From an uncultured Flavobacteriaceae bacterium (GTDB lineage: Bacteria; Bacteroidota; Bacteroidia; Flavobacteriales; Flavobacteriaceae): a stretch of 64,000 nt of DNA. Positions within the stretch are counted from its first letter, which is position 1. Every line of letters starts with the position of its first letter. Shown here piece by piece: positions 37,622 through 48,119 of this stretch. The stretch lies in assembly GCA_913062575.1 (NCBI GenBank), contig CAJXVT010000001.1:62001-126000 (forward strand), written 5' to 3'. The notes below the pieces were generated by a model. That model worked only from the letters and a program-made list of their open reading frames with translations, ran no database searches and was not told where the DNA came from. The translations under genes were made by a program, and so were the position numbers.

Positions 37622-39610
37622 TTATAAATGTCTTTTTAACACCTCAATTTCATCTCTAAACTGAGCTGCAGATAAAAAGTCTAATTCTTTAGCTGCTTGT
37701 TCCATGTGTTTACGGGCATTTCTAATTCGTTTTTCAATCTCTGGTTTAGGCAAGTATTCTAAACCTGCTTCTGCAGCTTTATTTTTTGCATTGTCATAAT
37801 GATATGAAGAAACCTCACTCTTAGTTAGCGCATTATCTATGGCTTTAACAATTTGTTTTGGCGTAATATTATTTTCTGTATTGTAATCGATTTGTTTTTC
37901 TCTTCTTCTATTAGTTTCGTCAATTGTTAACTGCATACTTTTTGTAACTTTATCAGCATACATAATTGCCAAACCATTTAGGTTTCTTGCTGCTCTTCCA
38001 ATAGTTTGTGTTAGCGATCGATGTGAACGTAAAAAGCCTTCTTTATCTGCATCTAAAATAGCAACTAAAGAAACTTCAGGTAAATCAAGCCCTTCTCTTA
38101 ATAGATTGACACCAATCAAAACATCAAATTCTCCCTTTCGTAACCCCAACATTATTTCTACACGTTCTAAAGTATCAACATCTGAATGTATATAACGACA
38201 ACGAACTTGAATTCGAGTTAAATACTTTGCCAATTCTTCTGCCATTCGTTTGGTTAATGTTGTTACTAATGTACGTTCGTCTTTTTCTACACGAACCTGA
38301 ATCTCTTCAATCAAATCATCTATCTGATTTAAACTTGGACGAACTTCAATTGTTGGGTCTAACAAGCCTGTAGGACGAATGATTTGCTCAATAAACACCC
38401 CTTCTGTTTTTTGTAATTCATAATCCGCAGGTGTTGCACTTACATAAATTACTTGATTTTGAATTTCTTCAAACTCCTCAAATTTTAAAGGGCGGTTATC
38501 CATAGCAGAAGTGAGCCTGAAACCGTGTTCTACTAAGTTTTCTTTTCTGCTTCTATCTCCACCATACATAGCATGTGTTTGCGGAATTGTAACATGGCTT
38601 TCGTCAATAACCATTAAATAATCATCTGGAAAATAGTCTAACAAACAGAAAGGACGTGTTCCTGGTTCTCTTCCATCTAAATAGCGAGAATAATTTTCAA
38701 TTCCAGAACAATAACCCAACTCACGTATCATTTCTAAATCGAATTCTGTACGCTCTTTTAATCGTTTTGCTTCTAGATGTTTTCCTATTTCTTGAAAGTA
38801 ATCTACTTGCTTCATCATATCATCTTGAATCAAATGAATGGCATTCTGTAAGACATCTGGAGAAGTCACAAATAGGTTAGCTGGATATATTGTTAAATTC
38901 TGAAATTTTTCTAAAATAGCATTGCTTTCTAACTCAAAAGATTCAATTTCATCTATTTCATCACCAAAAAAATGTACTCTATATCCATTGTCTCCGTATG
39001 ATGGATAAATGGTGATAACGTCACCTTTTACTTTAAATGTTCCGCTTTTAACATCAAATTCTGTTCTAGAATATAAACTGGTTACCAGTTGATGTAAGAA
39101 CTTGGTTCTTGATATTGCTTGGCCAACTTCAATCGGAATTACATTCTTTTTAAATTCTACAGGATTCCCGATTCCATATAAACAAGAAACTGATGCAATA
39201 ACAATTACATCTCTTCTGCCAGAAAGTAGGGCAGAAGAGGTGCTTATTCTTAAGCGTTCAATATCATCATTGATAGATAAATCTTTTTCAATATATGTTC
39301 CTGTTACTGGTAAATAGGCTTCAGGCTGATAATAATCGTAATAGGAAACAAAATATTCTACAGCATTCTCTGGAAAAAACTGTTTAAACTCAGAATACAA
39401 TTGAGCTGCTAATGTTTTGTTATGTGCCAAAACCAATGTTGGTCTATTTATTTTTTCAACTACATTTGCTACAGTAAAGGTTTTTCCAGAGCCAGTTACT
39501 CCTAGCAATGTTTGGTGTTTTTCTCCTGTTCCTATCCCATTTGTTAGCTGTTCAATAGCCTGAGGTTGATCTCCTGTAGGTTTAAATTTTGAGTGTAATT
39601 GAAAATCCAT
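37622..39610 (-). CDS. uvrB: Excinuclease ABC subunit UvrB
   Basis: TLLGVTGSGKTFTVANV, VSYYDYYQPEAYLP, DESHVTIPQTHAMYGGDRSRK, C-terminal UVR motif AKELDFLSAAQFRDEIEVLKRHL. Confidence 0.97.
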   Translation of the reverse strand: MDFQLHSKFKPTGDQPQAIEQLTNGIGTGEKHQTLLGVTGSGKTFTVANVVEKINRPTLVLAHNKTLAAQLYSEFKQFFPENAVEYFVSYYDYYQPEAYLPVTGTYIEKDLSINDDIERLRISTSSALLSGRRDVIVIASVSCLYGIGNPVEFKKNVIPIEVGQAISRTKFLHQLVTSLYSRTEFDVKSGTFKVKGDVITIYPSYGDNGYRVHFFGDEIDEIESFELESNAILEKFQNLTIYPANLFVTSPDVLQNAIHLIQDDMMKQVDYFQEIGKHLEAKRLKERTEFDLEMIRELGYCSGIENYSRYLDGREPGTRPFCLLDYFPDDYLMVIDESHVTIPQTHAMYGGDRSRKENLVEHGFRLTSAMDNRPLKFEEFEEIQNQVIYVSATPADYELQKTEGVFIEQIIRPTGLLDPTIEVRPSLNQIDDLIEEIQVRVEKDERTLVTTLTKRMAEELAKYLTRIQVRCRYIHSDVDTLERVEIMLGLRKGEFDVLIGVNLLREGLDLPEVSLVAILDADKEGFLRSHRSLTQTIGRAARNLNGLAIMYADKVTKSMQLTIDETNRRREKQIDYNTENNITPKQIVKAIDNALTKSEVSSYHYDNAKNKAAEAGLEYLPKPEIEKRIRNARKHMEQAAKELDFLSAAQFRDEIEVLKRHL

Positions 39611-39657
39611 AAAGACAAAAATAAGTATTCTGAAATGGAAAAAATAAGAAGTTTCAC

Positions 39658-42600
39658 TTATTTTCTAAGCAAACTAAAATGCCCAGTTTGTTTTCTGATA
39701 TTTCCATTAATATCTTCTAAAACAGCATTGAACCAATAATCATTTGATGGTAGTTTTTTTCCATTGTAAGTCCCATTCCAACCATTATCATCTTTGTGAT
39801 TGATAATGGCAACAACTTTTCCATATCGATCAAATATTTGCACTTCTGCTTTGGTGTAGAAGGCATTATCTGCTCCCATTACTTTCCATGTATCAAAGAC
39901 GCCATCATTATTTGGTGTAAAATGCCTTTGAAAAAACAAGAAAGATAATTGCTGACTACTTGTAATTCCACAGCCATTTTTATCTCTTATGTACACGGTA
40001 TGTAATCCAGGACTAATTTGATTAAAAGTGAAAGATAAATTTTCTGTTCCTTTTGAGAAACTTGCAGGGTTTGTACTGTTTAGTGCATATTCATAATCTC
40101 CAATTCCAGAAATAGTAATCGTAAGCGTGTTTTCTGTTGGATTGTCAACATTATCTGTTAGTTCTGTAGCCGTAATTAATGCTTTGTTAGATTCAATTAC
40201 AGTAAATGTATTATAACCTGTACAAGAAGAATCGTCTAAGGGATTTTCAATATCATTTTGATATGCTCTATAGGCTTCTACATAATAAGTTCCTTGCACA
40301 TTTGCTTTGTGAACAGCACTTGTTGCTCCAGTAATTAAATTTCCGTTTAAAAACCATTGATAGATGTCTGTTTGAGTTCCTGTATCTGCATTTAAATCTA
40401 TCGTTATTGGTTGAGGATTGTCTATAGGATTGTTTACACATAGATACAAAGGAGCTGTGTTTCCTTGCGGAATTGGACGCGTGTTTACAAATACTTTAAA
40501 TTGACCGATACCAGAACAAGCATTGGTTCCAATAGTAGATATTCGAACAAAAACATCTGAATTATTAACAAACAAATCATCATCATACGGAGTTTCAATT
40601 AGATTTGTTTGCAGCGCAGCATCATTAGCTGTTCTGTAATATTCAAAGGTGTGTGTTGCTAAAGAAAAAGCACCATTAGAATCTGCAATAATAGCATCTG
40701 TTTTAGCATTGAAATCATAGTATGTGTTTCCAGACCCAAGACTGTTTACTGCGCCAGGTATGTTTGCGTTTAAGTCTATCTCACATCCGTACATATCTGG
40801 GTAATTACTTAAACTAGTTGGATTTACTTTCAATTCAATTTCACCAAATTCAACACATCCAGTACTAGTATTGGTTAGTCTGGCAATTACTTTGTAGTTG
40901 TTTACTAATGTTGTTGTTAAGTTGGTATAAGAGTTTTTATTACTAATTGGAGAGGTAAAGTTAATATCCGATGTTTCAAAAAAGTCAACAATTATATTTG
41001 CAACATTGTTTGTGAGTTCTGCTTCTTTAGATTCTAAATTAAAAATGGTAATTCCATCTATTGGATTTGAATCAATATCACATTGTTCGTAAGCAGGAAT
41101 AGTAGTAAATATAGGTTTTGGGTCTACGTTTAAGATTATGGAGTTTGAAGTAAATTCACAACTGTTTCCAGTTCTTCCTAGTTGAACTCTGAATTGATGA
41201 TTGTTGTATGTTGTTAATACATCAGTAATTAACAAACTGTTAGTTATTGCTCCACTATATACTGTATTATCAATAATATCATTCCAGTTTACTCCGTCTG
41301 TACTAAGTTGCCATTGAAAAGTGTCAGCATTTGAATCTATGGTTAGATTTGAGTTTGTGGCTTCACAAAAAACAATATCTTCAAATGGTGAGTTTAAAAC
41401 AATTGGAGCAGCGACTAAATAATTGATATGTGGAGTTGTATATCCATCAGTAACATTGATAACTTGACCCAATGTGTTAACCGTGATGGGTAAATCCCCT
41501 AACAAACCATCACTATTTATATCAGTAAACCCAGCTTCGGTAACGTCAAAACAGGTGTCATTATCACTATCTAATTCTAAAAAGTTGAATATTGAATCAG
41601 TATCTGTGTCTATAATGATATATCCTATTAAATTACTATCAGGATTGGTTTCAAGCGTATCAACAAAACCATTTAAACCAATTAATGCGATTGCATTATC
41701 AATCATTCCGTCAAAATCTGTATCTGGTAAACCATGACCAGACTCTTCTAAGTCAAAAACCCCATCATTATCAGAATCTACATCTAAGAAGTTGAACACA
41801 GTATCGTTATCCGAATCTGAAGGTGAAATTGCAATATCAAAAACATCGTCTAAGCCATCAATATTTGCATCTGTATTTAATAACGTTATATGGGTACCAT
41901 TCTTTTCTACTAGATCAGGAATTCCATCATTGTCAGAATCAGCATCTAAGCTATTGACAATTCCATCATTGTCAGTGTCGATATCAAAACTTGTTAACTG
42001 TATATTTCCAGCAAAAACAGAGTTTTCTGTTAGGTTGCTCAAATGATGTGCAAAAGAAATTTGACTTACTTGATTTGCAATAAATTGATACGGTGTTGAT
42101 CCACTAGAACTTGGGTTGTATTTGAATCTGATTTCTGATGCAGAAAAATCTACTACTCCAGATTCGAAAATCCCATCAAAATTTGTGTCAACCAATAGTT
42201 GATTGTCAGGATCTAAAAGTGTTATGTTTTTGTTTGATGGCGCTATTTTTATAATAAAATATTCGCCAGTAATATTTGTATGATTTGTACCTGTAGTTTC
42301 TGTAAAATTAAAATTGACAGGCTGTGTAAAACCTAAAGTATACTCTAAATTAGAGGTGTTTGCAGCTTTTGCTGTAGAGGTAAAATTACCATTACTTTGA
42401 CCAATAAATGTATTTGTTGTTCCGTTAATATTGTTCTGTGTAAATGTGCTTGAGATGATGGATGCATTTGTTGTTGCGTCTATAAAAACAATTTCTGGAT
42501 TCGAGATGTCTACCAAGTTTAGGGAAGCGTCACCTTTTCCTTCGTCAGAATTTAAAATTCCGTCATTATCAATATCAATATCTTTGTTGTCAATGATTCC

Positions 42601-44238
42601 ATCATTATCGTAATCATCAGGGCAAATACTTACAGGGATTTCAACCGATTCAAACTGTAAACCAGAACAATTTATAGTTGCTATTAATTTATAGTTACCG
42701 GGTAGCGTAGGAACAAGGTTACTACTTGTAATCCCTGTTGTAACATACCCAGATCCATCATCAAAAAACCATTCAAACTGATCGAAAATATCAATATTTG
42801 TTGCAGACAATGTTATGTTAGGAATACAAGTTCCTAAGGTTTGAACAGTTGTATTTAAATTTATTTCAGGAGCTGATGGGAAACCAGAATAAAAACTTCC
42901 AGAAGTTGCTGCTCCATTAAAATTATAGTAGGCGCAATACAATTCTCCAGAGCTTTCTATAGAGACATCTCCTGTTAATCCAGAGACTTTATATGTCACA
43001 TAATTTGTATTACCAGTTACATCTTGTGGTAACGCATTAATAGGTTGTGAATTAACAGTAACTGTTGCATTTTTGTTAGTAATAATTGTAATACCACCAG
43101 TATAAATTGTGGTTCCAATATTTTGAATGCTAGCAATAGAATTTACATTTCCTCTGTTTTCACAACTTAATGGAGGAACAAAAAACAACCCTTGATTTGC
43201 TTCACTATTATTTGCACCAATTCCTTGATATGCAAATACATTTTTACTTGTAGAGACATACATGTTTTGGTTGGCAGAATAATTATCTCCTTCAATCAGG
43301 TAGTATTCACCTGCATTTATGGTTGTAATTGGTGTATTTCCGTTAATACTAATGCTTGTGTTGTCTTCATGAGCAACAAGCAGCACGTTTTCCCAATTAT
43401 TATTACCATCTCCTTTTACAAAGATATATTCGTTTCCTACTTTTGAATAATCTACAATTTGATCGATTCCATAATCTCTTCCGCCGCCATTATCAAAACT
43501 ACCATTAGCAGAGCCAGAGTTTACAACAATTGGTTTATCAGACTGTACCAAAGCGCCAATCAATCCATCTCGATTTATAACACTTTCAGAGCTATTTGTA
43601 GCAATTGTGTAGCTTTCTCCTTCATCTAAATTGATGACAACAGGAAAAGTTCCAGTATAATTTTTTATTATTAATCCAACAGGTAAATCATCAAAAGTCA
43701 CAACAGTGTTGTCTTCTGTAGCCATAACAGATACAAAATTCATGTAGTTTGTTTGTGGGTTTTGATTTGTAAAAGAACCGACTCTAAATGTGCTTCCTAA
43801 TGCAGATAGTCCTTTGCTTACTAAAGCTCCAGCTTGTGCTCCATTTCCAGCTTTCATTCTTAAAGACACATAAATAACATCTTCGGCTTCTATGATATAG
43901 CCTTTGTTGTTTTGTACAACACTAGATTGGTTTGATTCGATAAAAAGTTGTCCATATCCTGTTCCTAACGAAATTTCAACAGGACTTGTGTTCGAAACGA
44001 TCCCAGAAATAGTACTTGATGATGGTTGTCCAACAGGCGTTATTGTATAAGTAACATTTTTTGTGCTTGGTGTAGAAATATAAAAATACTGACTTTCTGG
44101 ATTTGCATTTCCAAACTCAGCACTTGTTAATGGCGGAATAAAATGCTTTTTACTTAATTGTGCCTGAATTTTTGTTGAACAGACAAGTAGTACGAATAAA
44201 AATAGTAGAAATATTTCAGATTTATTTTTCATTGCCAC
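39658..44238 (-). CDS. T9SS type B cargo protein with IgGFc-binding-like N-terminal region and thrombospondin type 3-like Ca-binding repeats
   Basis: C-terminal FFQRHFTPNNDGVFDTWKVMG...WNGTYNGKKLPSNDYWFNAVLED..GHFSLLRK sorting domain. DxDxDGxxD repeats; N-terminal IgGFc-binding-like segment. Confidence 0.85.
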   Translation of the reverse strand: MAMKNKSEIFLLFLFVLLVCSTKIQAQLSKKHFIPPLTSAEFGNANPESQYFYISTPSTKNVTYTITPVGQPSSSTISGIVSNTSPVEISLGTGYGQLFIESNQSSVVQNNKGYIIEAEDVIYVSLRMKAGNGAQAGALVSKGLSALGSTFRVGSFTNQNPQTNYMNFVSVMATEDNTVVTFDDLPVGLIIKNYTGTFPVVINLDEGESYTIATNSSESVINRDGLIGALVQSDKPIVVNSGSANGSFDNGGGRDYGIDQIVDYSKVGNEYIFVKGDGNNNWENVLLVAHEDNTSISINGNTPITTINAGEYYLIEGDNYSANQNMYVSTSKNVFAYQGIGANNSEANQGLFFVPPLSCENRGNVNSIASIQNIGTTIYTGGITIITNKNATVTVNSQPINALPQDVTGNTNYVTYKVSGLTGDVSIESSGELYCAYYNFNGAATSGSFYSGFPSAPEINLNTTVQTLGTCIPNITLSATNIDIFDQFEWFFDDGSGYVTTGITSSNLVPTLPGNYKLIATINCSGLQFESVEIPVSICPDDYDNDGIIDNKDIDIDNDGILNSDEGKGDASLNLVDISNPEIVFIDATTNASIISSTFTQNNINGTTNTFIGQSNGNFTSTAKAANTSNLEYTLGFTQPVNFNFTETTGTNHTNITGEYFIIKIAPSNKNITLLDPDNQLLVDTNFDGIFESGVVDFSASEIRFKYNPSSSGSTPYQFIANQVSQISFAHHLSNLTENSVFAGNIQLTSFDIDTDNDGIVNSLDADSDNDGIPDLVEKNGTHITLLNTDANIDGLDDVFDIAISPSDSDNDTVFNFLDVDSDNDGVFDLEESGHGLPDTDFDGMIDNAIALIGLNGFVDTLETNPDSNLIGYIIIDTDTDSIFNFLELDSDNDTCFDVTEAGFTDINSDGLLGDLPITVNTLGQVINVTDGYTTPHINYLVAAPIVLNSPFEDIVFCEATNSNLTIDSNADTFQWQLSTDGVNWNDIIDNTVYSGAITNSLLITDVLTTYNNHQFRVQLGRTGNSCEFTSNSIILNVDPKPIFTTIPAYEQCDIDSNPIDGITIFNLESKEAELTNNVANIIVDFFETSDINFTSPISNKNSYTNLTTTLVNNYKVIARLTNTSTGCVEFGEIELKVNPTSLSNYPDMYGCEIDLNANIPGAVNSLGSGNTYYDFNAKTDAIIADSNGAFSLATHTFEYYRTANDAALQTNLIETPYDDDLFVNNSDVFVRISTIGTNACSGIGQFKVFVNTRPIPQGNTAPLYLCVNNPIDNPQPITIDLNADTGTQTDIYQWFLNGNLITGATSAVHKANVQGTYYVEAYRAYQNDIENPLDDSSCTGYNTFTVIESNKALITATELTDNVDNPTENTLTITISGIGDYEYALNSTNPASFSKGTENLSFTFNQISPGLHTVYIRDKNGCGITSSQQLSFLFFQRHFTPNNDGVFDTWKVMGADNAFYTKAEVQIFDRYGKVVAIINHKDDNGWNGTYNGKKLPSNDYWFNAVLEDINGNIRKQTGHFSLLRK

Positions 44239-44265
44239 TAATATAAATGAAAAATATGAAAGAGC

Positions 44266-47172
44266 TTATTTTCTTAGCAAACTAAAATGTCCGGTTTCTT
44301 TTCTGATATTTCCATTCATGTCTTCAAGTACTGCATTGAACCAGTAATCGTTTGACGGTAGTTTTTTGCCGTTATAAGTTCCGTTCCACCCATCACTGTC
44401 TTTATCAGTGATTAAAGCAACAACTTTTCCGTATCTGTCAAATATTTCTACTCTAGCTGATTTATAAAAACTATTGTTTGATCCAAGAATTTTCCAAGTA
44501 TCATACACACCATCATTATTTGGTGTAAAATGCCTTTGAAAAAACAAGAAAGATAATTTTTGGCTAGAAGTTGTTCCGCAGCCATTAAGGTCTCTAATGT
44601 AAACAGTATTTAGCCCTGGTTTAACTTCGTCAAAAGTAAAGGTTAAGTTTCCTGTGCCTTTAGAAAAACTTGAAGGATTTGTACTATTCAATGCGTATTC
44701 ATAATCTCCAATTCCAGAAATTGTAATCTTAAGGATATTTTTTTCTGGGTTGTCAACATTGTCTGTTAATGTAGTAGAAACTATAAGGGCTTTATTCGAT
44801 TCAATAATGGTAAATGTGTTGTAACCAGTACTGCTTGTGTTGTCATTAGGGTCATTAACATCATTCTGATATTCTCTGTAAGCGATTACTTTATAAGTTC
44901 CTTGAACATTTGCTTTGTGAATAGCATTTGTAGCTCCAGTAATTAAATTGCTATTTAAAAACCATTGATAGGTATCAGTTGGGATTCCTGTATCAGCATT
45001 TAAATCGATTGTAATTTGCTGAGGGTTGTCAATCGGGTTATTGACACATAAATATTGAGCGTTTGTATTTCCAAGTGGAATAGGACGTGTATTTACAAAA
45101 ATTTTAAACTGTCCAATTCCAGAACAAGCATTTGTTCCAATGGTTGAAAGACGCACAAAAATAGTTGAATTATTTACAAAATAATCATCATCATAAGGAG
45201 CAACAATTTGATTTGTTTGTAAAGTAGCATCAGTTGCTGTTCTGTAATATTCAAAAGTATGTGTTGCTAAAGAAAAGGCGCCTCCAGAATTTGCAATTAT
45301 ATCTGTTGTTTTAAGATCAAAATCAAAGAAAACATTCCCAGAGCCTAAACTATTTGTAGAATTTGGAATGTTTGCATTTACATCAGATTCTGTTAAGTAT
45401 AAATCAGGATAACTTGCTAATGAAGTCGCATTTGTTTTTAACTCAATTTCTCCAAATTCTTGACAACCACTTGTGTTATTTGTAATTCGAACAGTAAGTT
45501 TATGTGAATTAAGGTTTGTAGAAATTAGGTTTCTATAATTCCCTTTGTTAAGTATTGGGTTGGTGAAGTTAACATCTGAAGTTTCAAAAAACTCTACAGT
45601 AACATCTAACGCATTATTTGTTAAAAGACCTTCTTTAGATTGTAAGTTGAAAGAAGTAATTCCATCGGCAGGATTAGAATCAAAATCACACTGCTCATAT
45701 AAAGGAATAGAAAACACTTCAGGCAAGGGAAGGAATTCTACTTCAACTGAGCTATTGTACTTATTTATTCTTCCACAAGCATCTATAATTATCATTTCTA
45801 AATTATACACCCCAGTTCCATAATTTACGTAATCAATTGAAATACTTCTGGTTGTTATATTTACACTTGGGTCTCCTTTTTTGGTCCATTTATAAGTCGA
45901 CCCTGAAACTCCAACTATTTCAGGCTCCATATCTAAAACTTGACCATTACAAACAAATTGTTTCTCTTCGTTTAAATTGATTGTTTTTGTATCAATATCT
46001 ACAATGTTTATTGGAGAGAAGAAAGATTGTATAAAAGGTGGCAAACCTTCAGATGAAGTTGCTAATCCTAATGAAACTCCATCATGAATATAATTAACGT
46101 CTAAACCGTCATTTTCTGGGAAATTGATTACACCTAAAGTGTTTTCTCTACTTTTTGCATAATATATTTTACCATCTGCCCCTAACTGTAAAGCACCGCG
46201 AAACCCTGTAAAGGAATGAATGTTTACTCGTGAGTTGTTTATTATATTGATATCTGAAGATTCAATGTCAAACTGGTATAAAGTGGTGTTTTCAGGGTCG
46301 TTGTTGTTTTGACTATGTGTACCAGTAGAAATGTATAATTTCTTACTATTTTGAGAAAATTCAACGCCATAGCCTAAATTAGAACTAATATTAATTGCTC
46401 TTTGGTTTGTAATAATTCCACTTTGAGTATCAAAATCAAAAATATAAGTGTTTTCTTGTTGATTTGCAGAAACAATTTTAGTTCCGTCAGGAGAAACTTT
46501 TAAATAACCTCTTCTGCTAAATATTGGACTACTTATCGGTGATATTATTGGTGAAGTAACCTGCACTCCATTAGTGTCAATTTTATAAGCATAAAACTCA
46601 TCGTATGTACTAGAAATAATCCAGAAGGTATCACAGTCTTTTCCTTGTACAGAAGTGATTTTTTCAGACCAATTATCACCATTTCCATTTGATAAATCAA
46701 TGGAGCCAGAAAGAACCTCTCCTAAACCAGCATTTTTTGTAAGGTCTATAGTGTACAAGTTTAAGCCATATCCATCTTCTATTTTTGTACCACCACTAAA
46801 ACTTGGTCCATTATCTACAGTAAATAAATAATAAATATCTGTAATGGTTGGATGTGGCACAACTACAGCAGATTGAGTGCTTGAAGGGTTTCCTAATAAA
46901 TCATCAGCAGGTAAACCATTTGTATAATTCATTATAGTATGAGTTTTATCCCATACTGTAATCCCATCAGAATAAAAAAGAAGATTTCCTTCTTTGTCTG
47001 CAATTGTCGAACATCCTTCAAATGTATCTAATTGTCCGTCTACTAAAGCTACGGGGGATCCAGAAGAAAAATCGAGTCCGGCATTGTGACCGAAATACCA
47101 AAAATTCGCCTCTTTTTGCCCGTAAGTACTAATTGTAATTAGAAATAATATAGCACTTAAAAATATTCTCAT
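44266..47172 (-). CDS. T9SS type B cargo protein with N-terminal beta-propeller-like domain
   Basis: Same C-terminal sorting domain and stalk as the neighbour. N-terminus EANFWYFGHNAGLDFSSGSPVALVDGQLDTFEGCSTIADKEGNLLFYSDG propeller-like. Confidence 0.85.
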   Translation of the reverse strand: MRIFLSAILFLITISTYGQKEANFWYFGHNAGLDFSSGSPVALVDGQLDTFEGCSTIADKEGNLLFYSDGITVWDKTHTIMNYTNGLPADDLLGNPSSTQSAVVVPHPTITDIYYLFTVDNGPSFSGGTKIEDGYGLNLYTIDLTKNAGLGEVLSGSIDLSNGNGDNWSEKITSVQGKDCDTFWIISSTYDEFYAYKIDTNGVQVTSPIISPISSPIFSRRGYLKVSPDGTKIVSANQQENTYIFDFDTQSGIITNQRAINISSNLGYGVEFSQNSKKLYISTGTHSQNNNDPENTTLYQFDIESSDINIINNSRVNIHSFTGFRGALQLGADGKIYYAKSRENTLGVINFPENDGLDVNYIHDGVSLGLATSSEGLPPFIQSFFSPINIVDIDTKTINLNEEKQFVCNGQVLDMEPEIVGVSGSTYKWTKKGDPSVNITTRSISIDYVNYGTGVYNLEMIIIDACGRINKYNSSVEVEFLPLPEVFSIPLYEQCDFDSNPADGITSFNLQSKEGLLTNNALDVTVEFFETSDVNFTNPILNKGNYRNLISTNLNSHKLTVRITNNTSGCQEFGEIELKTNATSLASYPDLYLTESDVNANIPNSTNSLGSGNVFFDFDLKTTDIIANSGGAFSLATHTFEYYRTATDATLQTNQIVAPYDDDYFVNNSTIFVRLSTIGTNACSGIGQFKIFVNTRPIPLGNTNAQYLCVNNPIDNPQQITIDLNADTGIPTDTYQWFLNSNLITGATNAIHKANVQGTYKVIAYREYQNDVNDPNDNTSSTGYNTFTIIESNKALIVSTTLTDNVDNPEKNILKITISGIGDYEYALNSTNPSSFSKGTGNLTFTFDEVKPGLNTVYIRDLNGCGTTSSQKLSFLFFQRHFTPNNDGVYDTWKILGSNNSFYKSARVEIFDRYGKVVALITDKDSDGWNGTYNGKKLPSNDYWFNAVLEDMNGNIRKETGHFSLLRK

Positions 47173-47215
47173 TCGACAGATTTTTTATTCGAACGTCAAA
47201 TATAGTTGAAAAGTA

Positions 47216-48061
47216 TTATAAATCTCTCTTTTTTAATAGTGCATACGATAGGTAAATAAAGATTGCCGTCCAAACAGAAACAATTAAGACATCTGTAAAC
47301 TGTACAGAGAAATCTTTTGTTATTTGTTGTCCAATAGTATTCGCTACAGATCTAACGGCATTTAATCTTGTAATGGGTTCTTTAATAAGGTTAGCCATCG
47401 CTTCTAATGGTAAATACTGCATAATACTATTTACTTGTTCTGTGGTATTATCAACAGATCTAAAAGACCAAAATAAATACCCTTTAAACATGCTCTCTAT
47501 TATCAGCCAAATAAAAATGGCTCCTACAGCAAATGCTGAGCGTTTTACTAAGATTCCAAAGAAAAGCCCCATTGAAAAGAATCCAACCAACTTAATAAAG
47601 AAGGCGAGTAAGTATTCTAAATTAGAAAAAACAATTGCGAATTCATCATAATCAGAATAAATTAAACCTAGAATTAAAGAAGTAATAAAAACAAAAAGTG
47701 TTGATACTGCTGCAAAAACAATTACTGTGTAAAACTTAGAAAGAATAAATTCTTTTTTACTCAATCCATCAATTAAGTTTTGTTTTAAGGTTTTATTGCT
47801 GTATTCATTTGCCATCATAGAAACTATTACAAGTAATAAAAAGAACTTGAAAATTGCAGCCATATATGTGTTGAAATGCCAGATGTATGGGAAATTGAAT
47901 ATACCTTGATCTGCAAGGTGAAATTTCACGAATCCAATATCAAATTTTATAGCGGCTATTAATGCAATTGAGGTTAATAAGGCAAAGTAAATGATAGATA
48001 AAACTTTACTTGCTTTGTTGTGTTTTAATTTATGAAATTCTATATTTAGTAATCTAAACAT
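47216..48061 (-). CDS. ABC transporter permease (ABC-2 type)
   Basis: Six or so hydrophobic segments, MANEYSNKTLKQNLIDGLSKKEFILSK motif. Next to an ATPase gene. Confidence 0.82.
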   Translation of the reverse strand: MFRLLNIEFHKLKHNKASKVLSIIYFALLTSIALIAAIKFDIGFVKFHLADQGIFNFPYIWHFNTYMAAIFKFFLLLVIVSMMANEYSNKTLKQNLIDGLSKKEFILSKFYTVIVFAAVSTLFVFITSLILGLIYSDYDEFAIVFSNLEYLLAFFIKLVGFFSMGLFFGILVKRSAFAVGAIFIWLIIESMFKGYLFWSFRSVDNTTEQVNSIMQYLPLEAMANLIKEPITRLNAVRSVANTIGQQITKDFSVQFTDVLIVSVWTAIFIYLSYALLKKRDL

Positions 48062-48119
48062 GGTGTTTTATATTTTTGTGAATTTGATCTCGATAGCACA
48101 CGAGTTAATATTCAGTTGA

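Noticed and set aside
41474-42046. Nucleotide-level repeats (ATCATTATCAGAATC...) that could resemble a tandem repeat or CRISPR-like array
   Set aside because: They are degenerate codons of protein Ca-binding DxDxDG repeats with irregular spacing, not direct repeats with spacers.
44266-45720. Similarity between the two T9SS genes considered as an assembly duplication
   Set aside because: Many substitutions separate the copies and the N-terminal halves are unrelated, so it is a real paralogous module.
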